A stretch of 64,000 bases of DNA from the NCBI RefSeq assembly GCF_001552415.1, contig NZ_BCRD01000006.1, forward strand, positions 1 to 64,000, in the 5' to 3' direction. Positions 34,942-42,854 of this stretch are shown one piece after another. The stretch comes from Corynebacterium xerosis NBRC 16721 = ATCC 373 (GTDB taxonomy: Bacteria; Actinomycetota; Actinomycetes; Mycobacteriales; Mycobacteriaceae). The notes under the pieces were generated by a model. That model was not told where the DNA came from. It saw nothing but the letters and a program-made list of their open reading frames with translations, and did no database searches. Positions within the stretch are counted from its first letter, which is position 1, and each line of letters starts with the position of its first letter. The translations under genes were made by a program, and so were the position numbers.

Positions 34942-35355
34942 CTACGCCGCCGAATCGGTGTCCGGGCCGACCTGGTGGATCTGCAGCAGATTGCCGAAAC
35001 CGTCGTCGAAGACGGCGCGGACCATGCCGTCGGGAAGCTCCTGCGGCTCGACGGTGAACGTCACGCCGGCCGCCGCCAGGCGCGCGTGCTCGGCGCGGAC
35101 GTCGTCGACCTCGAAGGTGTTCACCGGAATGCCGTCGGCGAACAGGGCCTCCTTGAACGGGGCCACGGCCGGGTGGCCGTCCGGCTCCAGGACGATCTCC
35201 GGGCCATCCGGGCGATCGGGGGAGACGACGGTCAACCAGGACACGTCGGGGCCCATGGGCATGTCGTGCTTGACCTCGAAGCCGAGGATTTCGGTGTAGA
35301 AGCGCTTGGCCGCCGGCTGATCCGGGACGAAAATGCTGGTGAAGACGATGCGCAT
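34942..35355 (-). CDS. VOC-family (glyoxalase/bleomycin-resistance fold) protein
   Basis: A 137-residue vicinal-oxygen-chelate protein with two beta-alpha-beta-beta-beta modules. Module 1 begins VFTSIFVPDQPAAKRFYTEI and contains LGFEVKHD; module 2 contains TFEVDDVRAEHARLAAAGV and ends VFDDGFGNLLQIHQV. The C-terminal Glu-type ligand position is replaced by Gln (LLQIHQ), so metal catalysis is uncertain. It lies two bases downstream of rraA and upstream of the GH25 gene, so the three form one minus-strand operon. Substrate unknown. Confidence 0.85.
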   Translation of the reverse strand: MRIVFTSIFVPDQPAAKRFYTEILGFEVKHDMPMGPDVSWLTVVSPDRPDGPEIVLEPDGHPAVAPFKEALFADGIPVNTFEVDDVRAEHARLAAAGVTFTVEPQELPDGMVRAVFDDGFGNLLQIHQVGPDTDSAA

Positions 35356-35357
35356 GG

Positions 35358-35834
35358 CTACCGCACCACGATTCCGTCGGAGTCGGCGTAGACCATGTCG
35401 CCCGGCACGAAGTCGACGCCACCGAAGCTGACCACGACGTCGCGCTCGCCGGAACCGGTCTTCGTGGACTTGCGCGGGTTGGTGCCCAAAGCCTTGCAGC
35501 CGAAGTCCATCTCGCCGATGAGCTTCGAATCGCGCACCGCGCCGTGGACGATGACGCCCGCCCAGCCGTGATCGCGGCCCAGCGCGGCGATGACGTCCCC
35601 GACCAGCGCCGTGTGCAGCGAGCCTGCACCGTCGATGACCAGCACGCCGCCGTCGGAATCCTCCGACAACACCGCCTTGAGCAGCGCGTTGTCCTGGAAA
35701 CAGCGGACCGTGGAAATGCGGCCGCAGAACTCGCGGGTGCCGCCGATGTCGCGGAACTGGGTGTCGCAGCTGCGCACGTGCGAGCCGATCTCGTCGACCA
35801 GGTCGGCGGTGGGGATGAACTGGGTCGCGCCCAT
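35358..35834 (-). CDS. rraA: RraA-family protein
   Basis: A 158-residue RraA-fold protein. In E. coli RraA inhibits RNase E; most relatives have divalent-metal aldolase activity on 4-hydroxy-4-methyl-2-oxoglutarate or oxaloacetate decarboxylase activity. The core motifs are present: [40 protein letters not shown], and the final [16 protein letters not shown] with the acidic metal site. ATG 35834 is chosen because GGAGG lies 6 bases upstream and matches the family length (~160). First gene of the rraA-VOC-GH25 operon. Confidence 0.9.
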   Translation of the reverse strand: MGATQFIPTADLVDEIGSHVRSCDTQFRDIGGTREFCGRISTVRCFQDNALLKAVLSEDSDGGVLVIDGAGSLHTALVGDVIAALGRDHGWAGVIVHGAVRDSKLIGEMDFGCKALGTNPRKSTKTGSGERDVVVSFGGVDFVPGDMVYADSDGIVVR

Positions 35835-35935
35835 GGTGGCCTCCACATTCTGTTGGCGGTTGCGGTCCGGCCGTGCAACGGCGGGAACGGTGTCTTTCCC
35901 CAACATTGCCAGACGTCGCGGATCATCGGGTGCGT

Positions 35936-35941
35936 TAGGCT
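35936..35941 (+). promoter_or_regulatory. -10 box (TAGGCT) of secA2
   Basis: TAGGCT is about 70 bases before the chosen secA2 start and predicts transcription from about 35949. rraA is transcribed away on the other strand. Confidence 0.4.
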
Positions 35942-36009
35942 GGATCGACGTAAGGGCCGGTGCCGGGGAAGTCGGGCACGCGGGCGTCGCAGAGCGGATG
36001 GAGGCTCAC

Positions 36010-38286
36010 GTGGCCGGAATGAACTGGTTTTGGAAGGCCCTCGGGGGCAAGGAGGGCCGCGACCAGAAGCGCAGCGTGTCGCTCGTGGCGCGCGCCGCCG
36101 CACTCGAGCCGGAGCTGAAGGAACTGTCGGACGCCGATCTCGTCGCCCGCGCCCGCGACAACCGCGATGACGCGCCAGAGTTGCTGGCCTGCCTGCGCGA
36201 GGTCGCCGACCGCGCCATCGGGATGCGCCCCTTCGACGTCCAGCTGCAGGGCGCACTGCGCCTGCTGGAGGGCGACGTGGTCCAGATGGCCACCGGCGAG
36301 GGCAAGACGCTGTCCGGTGCGCTGGCCGGGGCAGGCTTCGCGTTGCGCGGCGAGCGCGTGCATTCGGTGACCGTGAACTCGTACCTGGCCCGCCGCGACG
36401 CCGAGTGGATGGGCCCGATTTTCCGGTTCCTGGGCCTGACCGCCGCCTCCGTCCACGAATCCGACGACGCCGAGGCCCGCCGCGCCGCCTACGCCAGCGA
36501 CGTGGTGTTCATCGCGGTCAACGAGCTCGGCTTCGACGTGCTGCGCGACCGGTGCGCCGTCTCCGTCGCCGAGCGCGTCCAGCAGCCGGCGCGGGTGGCC
36601 ATCATCGACGAGGCCGACTCCGTCCTCGTCGACGAGGCCCTGGTGCCGCTGGTCCTCGCCGGTTCCGCCCCGGGCGAGGCGCCGACGGGCCGCATCACCG
36701 ACATCGTCCGCCGCCTGGTCAAGGGCGACGACTTCACCGTCGACGCCGGCCGGCGCAACGTGTTCCTCACCGACACCGGCGCGTCGCGGGTCGAGCGGTT
36801 TCTCGGCATCGATTCGCTTTACGACGAGGACAACGTCTCCACGACCCTCGTCCAGGTCAACGTCGCCCTGCACGCCCGCGAGCTGCTGCGCCGCGACGTG
36901 GACTACATCGTCCGCGATGGCAAGGTGGCGCTGGTCGATTCGTCGCGGGGCCGCATCGCCGATCTGCAGCGCTGGCCCGACGGGTTGCAGGCGGCGGTGG
37001 AGGCCAAGGAGGGCCTGGCCGTCTCCGGCGGCGGCCGCGTGCTGGACACCCTGACCATCCAGCAGCTGGTCGGCCGGTACGACATCACGTGCGGCATGAC
37101 CGGCACGGCCGTGGCCGCGGGCGACCAGTTCCGCGAGTTCTACGGCATGCGGGTGTCCGTCGTCGAACCCAACGAGCCGTGCATCCGCGACGATGAGCCG
37201 GATCGGATCTACGCCACCGGCGACGATGCGTTCGCGGCCGCCGTGGAGGAGGTCATCGCCGTTCATGCCACGCGCCGCCCGGTGCTGGTGGGCACCCGCG
37301 ACGTCGCCGAATCGGAGCGGCTGGCCGAGACCCTGGCCGAGCGGGGCATCGACGCCGCGGTGCTCAACGCGAAGAACGACGAGGCGGAGGCCGCCGTCAT
37401 CGCCGAGGCGGGGGCCCCGGGCCGGGTGACCGTGTCCACGCAGATGGCCGGCCGCGGCACGGACATCCGGCTCGGCGGCGCCGACGAGGAGCATCGCGAC
37501 GAGGTCGTGGAACTCGGCGGTCTGTGCGTCATCGGCGTCGCCCGGCACCGCACCGGGCGGCTCGACGGCCAGCTGCGCGGCCGCGCGGGCCGACAGGGCG
37601 ACCCGGGGTCCAGCGTCTTCTTCGTCGCACTCGACGACGACATGGTGGTCGAGGGAGGAGCGGGGGAGGAATTGACCGTCACCCCGGAGGCCGATGGCCG
37701 CATCCGCGACGCCCGCGCCGCCGCCCACGTCGACCGCGCCCAGCGCGTCACCGAGGCGACGATGCTGTCCATCCACGCCACCACGTGGAAGTACAACAAG
37801 CTCATCGGCGACCAGCGCGCGATTCTCGACGATCGCCGCGAGAGGTTGCTCACCACGGATCTGGCGTGGCGCGAGTTGTCGGGGCGCGAGCCCGAGCGCG
37901 CCGAGGAGGTCCTGTCGGAGGTGCCGGAGGACGTCGCGGTGGGCGCGGCCCGCGAGATTGCCCTGCATCACCTGGACATGGGGTGGTCGGAGCATCTCGG
38001 GGACCTCGACGATCTCCGCGAGTCGGTGCACCTGCGGGCGCTGGCCAAGGAGAGCCCCATCGACGAGTTCCACCGTGCGGCGATCTCCGCGTTCAAGAAC
38101 CTGGCGGCCGAGGCCGTCGACGAGGCCGCGAAGAGCTTCCGCACCGTGGCCATCACCGCCGACGGCGTCGATCTGGACGCCGAGGGCATGGGCCGTCCCA
38201 GCTCCACGTGGACCTACATGGTCAACGACAACCCGCTGTCCGGCGGCGATTCGGTGGTCGGTTCGGTCGCCGCGATGTTCCGCTGA
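36010..38286 (+). CDS. secA2: Accessory Sec ATPase SecA2
   Basis: Alternative SecA motor of actinobacteria that exports a subset of proteins with the SecYEG channel. It is 758 residues, shorter than SecA1 (~850), lacking the C-terminal zinc region, as mycobacterial SecA2 does. Motifs: RPFDVQLQGALRLLEGDVVQ, MATGEGKTLSG (Walker A), IIDEADSVLVDEA (DEAD box), GMTGTA, VSTQMAGRGTDIRLGG, and QLRGRAGRQGDPGSS. The C-terminal YMVNDNPLSGGDSVVGS closely resembles the M. tuberculosis end. GTG 36010 is chosen because GGAGG is five bases upstream; ATGs at 35998 and 36019 are in frame. Confidence 0.93.
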   Translation: MAGMNWFWKALGGKEGRDQKRSVSLVARAAALEPELKELSDADLVARARDNRDDAPELLACLREVADRAIGMRPFDVQLQGALRLLEGDVVQMATGEGKTLSGALAGAGFALRGERVHSVTVNSYLARRDAEWMGPIFRFLGLTAASVHESDDAEARRAAYASDVVFIAVNELGFDVLRDRCAVSVAERVQQPARVAIIDEADSVLVDEALVPLVLAGSAPGEAPTGRITDIVRRLVKGDDFTVDAGRRNVFLTDTGASRVERFLGIDSLYDEDNVSTTLVQVNVALHARELLRRDVDYIVRDGKVALVDSSRGRIADLQRWPDGLQAAVEAKEGLAVSGGGRVLDTLTIQQLVGRYDITCGMTGTAVAAGDQFREFYGMRVSVVEPNEPCIRDDEPDRIYATGDDAFAAAVEEVIAVHATRRPVLVGTRDVAESERLAETLAERGIDAAVLNAKNDEAEAAVIAEAGAPGRVTVSTQMAGRGTDIRLGGADEEHRDEVVELGGLCVIGVARHRTGRLDGQLRGRAGRQGDPGSSVFFVALDDDMVVEGGAGEELTVTPEADGRIRDARAAAHVDRAQRVTEATMLSIHATTWKYNKLIGDQRAILDDRRERLLTTDLAWRELSGREPERAEEVLSEVPEDVAVGAAREIALHHLDMGWSEHLGDLDDLRESVHLRALAKESPIDEFHRAAISAFKNLAAEAVDEAAKSFRTVAITADGVDLDAEGMGRPSSTWTYMVNDNPLSGGDSVVGSVAAMFR

Positions 38287-38371
38287 GGCTCCGGCAAACG
38301 GGCGTCCGCCGGGATGTCCCAGGTGGGCGGCAGGGTTGAGGGAGTCGCCCACGCGGGGTCGGCGGTAAGGC

Positions 38372-38377
38372 TATGAT
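38372..38377 (+). promoter_or_regulatory. -10 box (TATGAT) of garA/odhI
   Basis: TATGAT about 45 bases before the garA ATG, followed by a short leader with CGGAGGA, is the best -10 match in the secA2-garA gap (38287-38421). Confidence 0.5.
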
Positions 38378-38421
38378 TTAGGGCGTTACAGGAAATCGGA
38401 CGATTATCCGGAGGAAGTGCA

Positions 38422-38850
38422 ATGACGAACAACACCGGCAAGCCTGAGGCATCGGTTGAGACGACCTCGGTCTTCCGCGCGGACCTGCTCAAGGAGATGG
38501 AGTCCGGAGCGGGCCAGGACACGGCGGTGCCCGGCGTCGAGGGGCTGCCCGCCGGTTCGGCGCTCCTCGTGGTGAAGCGCGGGCCGAACGCGGGGTCTCG
38601 ATTCCTGCTGGATCAGCCGGTGACCACCGCCGGCCGCCACCCGGACAGCGACATTTTCCTCGATGACGTCACCGTGTCGCGCCGCCACGCGGAGTTCCGA
38701 ATGGAGGGCGACAAGTTCGAGGTCGTCGACGTGGGATCGCTCAACGGCACCTACGTCAACCGCGAGCCGAAGAACTCGGCCGACCTTTCCAATGGCGATG
38801 AGGTCCAGATCGGCAAGTTCCGCCTGGTCTTCCTCACCTCGCCGAAGTAG
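38422..38850 (+). CDS. odhI: FHA-domain metabolic regulator GarA/OdhI
   Basis: Phospho-switch protein that, unphosphorylated, inhibits 2-oxoglutarate dehydrogenase through its E1 component and so directs carbon to glutamate. The N-terminal phosphorylation motif VETTSVF places Thr14 and Thr15 exactly where PknG and PknA/B phosphorylate OdhI in C. glutamicum. The FHA domain (~48-138) has AGRHPDSDIFLDD, VSRRHAEF and VGSLNGTYVN, the residues that bind the phosphothreonine intramolecularly. Length 142 residues. GGAGGA precedes the ATG by 8 bases. It is followed by ftsR, as in related genomes. Confidence 0.96.
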   Translation: MTNNTGKPEASVETTSVFRADLLKEMESGAGQDTAVPGVEGLPAGSALLVVKRGPNAGSRFLLDQPVTTAGRHPDSDIFLDDVTVSRRHAEFRMEGDKFEVVDVGSLNGTYVNREPKNSADLSNGDEVQIGKFRLVFLTSPK

Positions 38851-38872
38851 AGCACAGGGAGTACCCACCGCC

Positions 38873-39622
38873 GTGGCAGCCGTCCCAGCTTCCGTCCCCG
38901 ATTCGGGAAGCACCTCCCCGCGGACCCGTTCCGCGGGGACGATGTCCATCGGTGCCGTTTTGTCGGAGCTCCAGCAGGAGTTCCCCGACGTGACGGTGTC
39001 GAAGATCCGCTTCCTCGAGTCCGAGGGCCTGATTTCGCCGTCCCGCAGCCAGTCCGGGTACCGGCGGTTCGCGCGTGCCGACGTCGATCGTCTCCGCTAC
39101 ATCCTCACCGTCCAGCGCGACAACTACCTGCCGCTGAAGGTGATCAAGGAACAGCTGGACAACATCGACGCGGGCAACGTCGCCGCAGCCGGCGAGGGTT
39201 TGGCCACGGTGACGCCGCTGGTGACCCCGGATCAGTTCCGCGAGGCCGCGGTGGTGTACCTGACGCGGGCGGAGCTGGCGGAGCGGGCGGGCATCGACGA
39301 GGAATTCGTCGGCAGCCTGGTCCGCGCGCGCCTGCTGTCGCCGGACGCGATGGACGGTTTCGACGGCGATGATCTGGCGGTGGCGACCACCGCCGGCAAG
39401 CTGCGCGAGTTCGGCCTGGATGCCCGGCACATGAAGACGGTGCGCACGGCCGCGGCGCGCGAGGCCGATCTGGTCGGCCAGGCGGCGGCGCCGATGGCGC
39501 GGTCGAAGGGGGACGGCGCCCGCCAGAAGGCGGAGGAGATGGCGCGCGAGATGACCGCGCTGTTGGTCACCCTGCACGGGACCTTGGTCAAGCGCCAGGT
39601 CAACGACGACCTGAATCGCTGA
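38873..39622 (+). CDS. ftsR: MerR-family regulator FtsR
   Basis: Transcription factor orthologous by sequence and position to Rv1828 and corynebacterial FtsR, which activates ftsZ. The winged helix-turn-helix has FPDVTVSKIRFLESEGLI, SPSRSQSGYRRFARADVDRL and RYILTVQRDNYLPLKVIKEQ, and a helical dimer/effector region follows. GTG 38873 is chosen because the extension before the conserved MSIGAVL (SPRTRSAGT) resembles the N-terminus of the C. glutamicum protein; an ATG at the MSIG position would give a shorter form. It lies 22 bases after garA and is probably cotranscribed. Confidence 0.88.
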   Translation: MAAVPASVPDSGSTSPRTRSAGTMSIGAVLSELQQEFPDVTVSKIRFLESEGLISPSRSQSGYRRFARADVDRLRYILTVQRDNYLPLKVIKEQLDNIDAGNVAAAGEGLATVTPLVTPDQFREAAVVYLTRAELAERAGIDEEFVGSLVRARLLSPDAMDGFDGDDLAVATTAGKLREFGLDARHMKTVRTAAAREADLVGQAAAPMARSKGDGARQKAEEMAREMTALLVTLHGTLVKRQVNDDLNR

Positions 39623-39644
39623 GCGGGGAAGAGTTTCATTGGGC

Positions 39645-40187
39645 ATGGACGAGTTCGTCGAGGTCGAGTCGCGCGGGATCCTGGTGCATGAGCCGGAGGA
39701 TCACCCCGTTCTGCTGCTGTCCTGGCCGGGCAGTGGCCGGGTGGTGCCGGTGTGGCTCGGTGCCGCGGAAGCCGCGTACCTCGCCGCGCGCGAAGCGGGC
39801 ATGACGCAGAACCGTCCCTGCGCCCAGGACGTCATCGTCGAGATGGCGGAAAGCACGGGCAATTCCATCGAGCGGGCCGAAGTCACCGGGTTCCACGAAG
39901 GCGTGTTCATCGCCGCGCTGGTGCTGTCGGATGGCGGCCGCGTGGATTGCCGCGTGTCCGATGCGTTGGCCGTGTGCGAGATCTCGGAGGCGCCGCTGGT
40001 GGTGGCGCGGGAGATTCTCGAGGCCACGTCCGTTCCGGCCGGCGCGCTTTTCGACGACGACGTCGACGGGCCCGCCGCGCAAGAGGAAGAGTCGGTCGAG
40101 GAGTTCGCCCGCTTCCTCGACGAGATCGACGCCGCCGACTTCCTGGGGGAGGACGGTCGCGGCGGGGACGACGCGGACGATCGCTGA
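39645..40187 (+). CDS. DUF151 / bifunctional-nuclease-type protein
   Basis: A 180-residue protein of the BFN/DUF151 family (Rv1829 type). The family core is present: PVLLLSWPGSGRVVPVWLGAAEAAYLAARE and FIAALVLSDGGRVDCRVSDALAVC. The C-terminus is acidic with VEEFARFLDEIDAADFL. Plant members have nuclease activity; the bacterial role is not known. A TTG six bases upstream (39639) is an alternative start. It is always flanked by the two MerR genes in related actinobacteria, as here, suggesting a shared function. Confidence 0.85.
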   Translation: MDEFVEVESRGILVHEPEDHPVLLLSWPGSGRVVPVWLGAAEAAYLAAREAGMTQNRPCAQDVIVEMAESTGNSIERAEVTGFHEGVFIAALVLSDGGRVDCRVSDALAVCEISEAPLVVAREILEATSVPAGALFDDDVDGPAAQEEESVEEFARFLDEIDAADFLGEDGRGGDDADDR

Positions 40188-40244
40188 CCGTCCACGAAAC
40201 CGGGGGGGGGACGAAACGAGACGACGGATCACGGGCCCGGTGGC

Positions 40245-40255
40245 CGTCGTCAAGC
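40245..40255 (+). repeat. CGTCGTCAAGC word, copy 5
   Basis: Exact intergenic copy, followed by ATG and five T, closely matching the copy at 9713 over 14 bases plus the T run. Confidence 0.6.
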
Positions 40256-40423
40256 ATGTTTTTGATGCGCGAAGCTGTTACTCGTGTGACTGGATTTGAC
40301 TGAAGTGTCGCAAGTGGCACCCCCATTCACCCCCGAAGTCTGATCCTTGACTTGAGTGGGAAAAACCCACGTCGCGTGTCCGGTCAGTGCCGTGAACTGG
40401 GGCTTTGTAATTTCAAAACTCTG

Positions 40424-40440
40424 AACCTGAAGTTTAGGTT
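40424..40440. promoter_or_regulatory. Near-perfect palindrome upstream of the MerR gene
   Basis: AACCTGAAGTTTAGGTT: seven of eight arm bases pair around a central G. It ends 30 bases before the -35 box, a plausible site for a MerR-family regulator, possibly its own product. Confidence 0.45.
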
Positions 40441-40470
40441 TAGACACGCGGCGTGTTGGCCGAAATCCTG

Positions 40471-40499
40471 TTGACAGTGCCTTACCCTTGGCGAAAGAT
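40471..40499 (+). promoter_or_regulatory. Promoter of the ResR-type MerR gene
   Basis: A consensus -35 TTGACA (40471-40476) is 17 bases from AAAGAT (40494-40499). Transcription from about 40506 would give a ~30-nt leader with GGGGAGAA before the ATG. Confidence 0.6.
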
Positions 40500-40537
40500 A
40501 AACGACATCAGTGGAACTACCAGGGGAGAATACGAAC

Positions 40538-41119
40538 ATGGCCGACGATCGCTTCGCTGATCGCCCCGACGCCGACCTCAACGACGCCGCAGACGCCGGC
40601 GTGCAGGAGTCGCTGTTCGACATGGGCCCGGACGAGGAAGTGGGCTACCGCGTGCCCATCGCCTGCCAGGCCGCCGGGATCACCTACCGCCAGCTCGACT
40701 ACTGGGCCCGCACCGGGCTGGTCGAGCCGTCCATCCGCAACGCTCACGGCTCGGGTTCGCAGCGGCTCTACTCGTTCCGCGACATTCTGGTCCTGAAGAT
40801 CGTGCGCGGTCTGCTCGACACCGGCATCTCGCTGCAGAACATCCGCCTGGCCGTGGACAAGCTCCGCGACCTCGGCGTCGATGACCTGGCCACCATCACC
40901 CTGGTGTCGGATGGTCGCACCGTGTACCAGTGCCGCTCCAACGAGGAGGTCATCGACCTTCTCAACGGCGGCCAGGGAGTGTTCGGCATTGCGGTGCCGG
41001 GCATCATGAAGGAGCTCGCCGGCTCCATCGCCAGCTTCCCGTCCGAGCGCGTGGACGGCACCCCGGGCGACGGCCCCGTCGACGAGCTGGCCGCCCGCCG
41101 CCGTCGCCGCATCGGCTGA
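40538..41119 (+). CDS. MerR-family regulator, Rv1830/ResR type
   Basis: A 193-residue regulator equivalent by position and sequence to Rv1830 (ResR/McdR), which affects growth and division timing in mycobacteria. The helix-turn-helix is VGYRVPIACQAAGITYRQLD with YWARTGLVEPSIRNAHGSGS and QRLYSFRDILVLKIVRGLLD. The helical C-terminus (ISLQNIRLAVDKLRDLGV, GVFGIAVPGIMKEL) would dimerise. The N-terminal 35 residues are acidic. It has its own promoter after an unusually long control region and a bidirectional terminator after it. Confidence 0.88.
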   Translation: MADDRFADRPDADLNDAADAGVQESLFDMGPDEEVGYRVPIACQAAGITYRQLDYWARTGLVEPSIRNAHGSGSQRLYSFRDILVLKIVRGLLDTGISLQNIRLAVDKLRDLGVDDLATITLVSDGRTVYQCRSNEEVIDLLNGGQGVFGIAVPGIMKELAGSIASFPSERVDGTPGDGPVDELAARRRRRIG

Positions 41120-41138
41120 CCGCACCACGCGCCACGAA

Positions 41139-41168
41139 CGCCCCGCATCTCCCCGCGGGGCGTTTTTT
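41139..41168. terminator. Rho-independent terminator
   Basis: ACGCCCCGC pairs with GCGGGGCGT and is followed by six T on the plus strand. It lies between the regulator and the convergent von Willebrand protein gene. Confidence 0.9.
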
Positions 41169-41177
41169 CGTGGCCGG

Positions 41178-42797
41178 CTAGAGTCCCATCGCCGCGACCA
41201 ACGCCGCGGTCAGATCCTCGCCGCCGACGCGGACCGAGCCGCCCGTGGCCGAGGCCAGGGCAGCGAGGTCGCCGCCCGTGGCGTCCTCGCCGACGATGAC
41301 CACGTCGACGCGCACCGGGCGGTCGGTGCCGGCGGCCGCGGCGATGCGGTCGATTGCGGCACCGGCATCATCGCCGGTGGCATCGGCGCCCGTGGTCACC
41401 AGCACCACGCGGTTGGCGACGCCCGCCGAATGCGTCTCGGCGACGTAGTCGACCGCCGGCCCGACGGAACGCCACAACCATGGCTCGCCGCCGGTGCCGA
41501 GCTGCGCCAGCACCTCCGCCGACCGGTCCTTGGCGCCCGCGCCGAAACGGACGTTGGGACGCACCGGGCTGGTCACGCCCTCCGACATGGGGGAGGAGTA
41601 GTTCCACAGGGCCACCCGGCGGCCCTCGCCGTCGATGGCGCGGTCGAGCAACGGCGTCAACGCGGTGCGCACCGCCCCGATGTCCATGCCGCTGGAAGTG
41701 TCCAGCAACACCAGCGTGGAACCGGCGGGCTCGGTGGCGGTCGGCTGCTCGGGTGCCTCCGTCGGGGCCCCGGCGGTCGGATCGGTGCCGCGGGCGGCGA
41801 TGTCCGGCAGGATCTCCCCGGCCGCCCCGTCGAGGGGACCGGGTCCGCCGCCGGGATCGTCGGCGTCGGCGCCCCCGTCTTCGCGGGCGAACTCGACGAA
41901 CTCGGCGGCCGCGCGGGCGTTCGTCTCGTCGATCGGGCCGCCGGAGGTGAAGGCGACCATGGGCGCGGACAGGGCGGGCGAACCGTCGGGGGAGATGAAG
42001 CTGAGCCCCTCGGAGCCGTTCTTCGTCGCGGCGTCGACCATCGACTGGGTCGCGCTCACGGCGTCGTACCCCTCCGCGGTGCCCTTCGCCAGCTGGCCGA
42101 GCAGCGCCTCGGACGTCAAGCTGCCGCCGGCGGTGATCCGCCCCTCGGACGCGGCGAGGCGCTCGGGAGCCCCGGCGTTCGGCATCAGCCGGGCGTTGAC
42201 CACGGAGGAGACCACTGCATCGGGGCCGCCGGGCGTGGCGATGACCAGGTCGTCGGCGCCGTCGATGTCCTCCCACCCCTTTCCTTCGAGGTCGGCGGCG
42301 CGGTCGGAGGCCACCGCCAGACCGACGGGCTGGGGATCGAAACGGGCGGTTTCACCGTCGACGCCGACCACGCCGGCGTCGCGCGCGGCCTCGATGAAGG
42401 AGTCGTCCGCCGGCACCCAGACGGCGGGCAGGACGGGCTTGATTCCGCCCGCCCCTTCGCCGGCATCGGCACCGTGATCGCGGATCGCATCCAGGATCTG
42501 CTGCGAACCGTTGACCGTGACCTGCGGGCGTACGCAATAGTCCCGGACGACGGGATCGGTGGCGGCCCATGCGTCGGCGTCGTCACGCACGAGACCGGCT
42601 ACGGCCGGGTCCGCCGCGATGACCAACGTCAGGTCGCCCTTCACGCAGTTTCCGCCGGCGCCGAGCGCGTCTCGGTCGGATGCCCGCAACGCGAACCAGG
42701 CGAAGACCAGGGCACCGACGAGGATGGCCACGAGAAGAAGGATCAGCGGGCCCTTGGCCACGCGGTAGTTCGGTTGTCCGTCGGAATGCCTGCCCAC
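41178..42797 (-). CDS. Membrane-anchored solute-binding/von Willebrand factor A hybrid
   Basis: A 539-residue protein. A single anchor is at residues ~16-38 (PLILLLVAILVGALVFAWFA). An exported region resembling a periplasmic type-2 solute-binding fold covers ~50-330 (LTLVIAADPAVAGLV, VWVPADDSFIEAA, GLAVASDRAADLEG, DLVIATPGGPDAV). After a Pro/Gly/Ala linker comes a von Willebrand A domain (~365-539) with MIDAS-like LLDTSSGMDIGAV, YSSPMSEG and VVLVTTGAD. Ligand and partners unknown; combination suggests envelope sensing or assembly. GTG 42797 has GGAG upstream. It converges on the ResR-type gene. Confidence 0.75.
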   Translation of the reverse strand: MGRHSDGQPNYRVAKGPLILLLVAILVGALVFAWFALRASDRDALGAGGNCVKGDLTLVIAADPAVAGLVRDDADAWAATDPVVRDYCVRPQVTVNGSQQILDAIRDHGADAGEGAGGIKPVLPAVWVPADDSFIEAARDAGVVGVDGETARFDPQPVGLAVASDRAADLEGKGWEDIDGADDLVIATPGGPDAVVSSVVNARLMPNAGAPERLAASEGRITAGGSLTSEALLGQLAKGTAEGYDAVSATQSMVDAATKNGSEGLSFISPDGSPALSAPMVAFTSGGPIDETNARAAAEFVEFAREDGGADADDPGGGPGPLDGAAGEILPDIAARGTDPTAGAPTEAPEQPTATEPAGSTLVLLDTSSGMDIGAVRTALTPLLDRAIDGEGRRVALWNYSSPMSEGVTSPVRPNVRFGAGAKDRSAEVLAQLGTGGEPWLWRSVGPAVDYVAETHSAGVANRVVLVTTGADATGDDAGAAIDRIAAAAGTDRPVRVDVVIVGEDATGGDLAALASATGGSVRVGGEDLTAALVAAMGL

Positions 42798-42854
42798 GGC
42801 GCTCAGCTCCTCACGGGTCGACGACTGCTGCGGTGAAGCGTGTCGAACCCCACC

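Larger units (their letters stand above)
40188..40537. other. 350-base intergenic region before the ResR-type gene
   Basis: No gene is visible. The region is much more AT-rich than its surroundings. In order it holds a run of nine G (40202-40210), the word CGTCGTCAAGC (40245), CTTGAGTGGG with a small GTGGG/CCCAC hairpin (40356-40370), a near-perfect palindrome (40424-40440) and a promoter (40471-40499). It probably carries the control sites of the downstream regulator. Confidence 0.7.
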
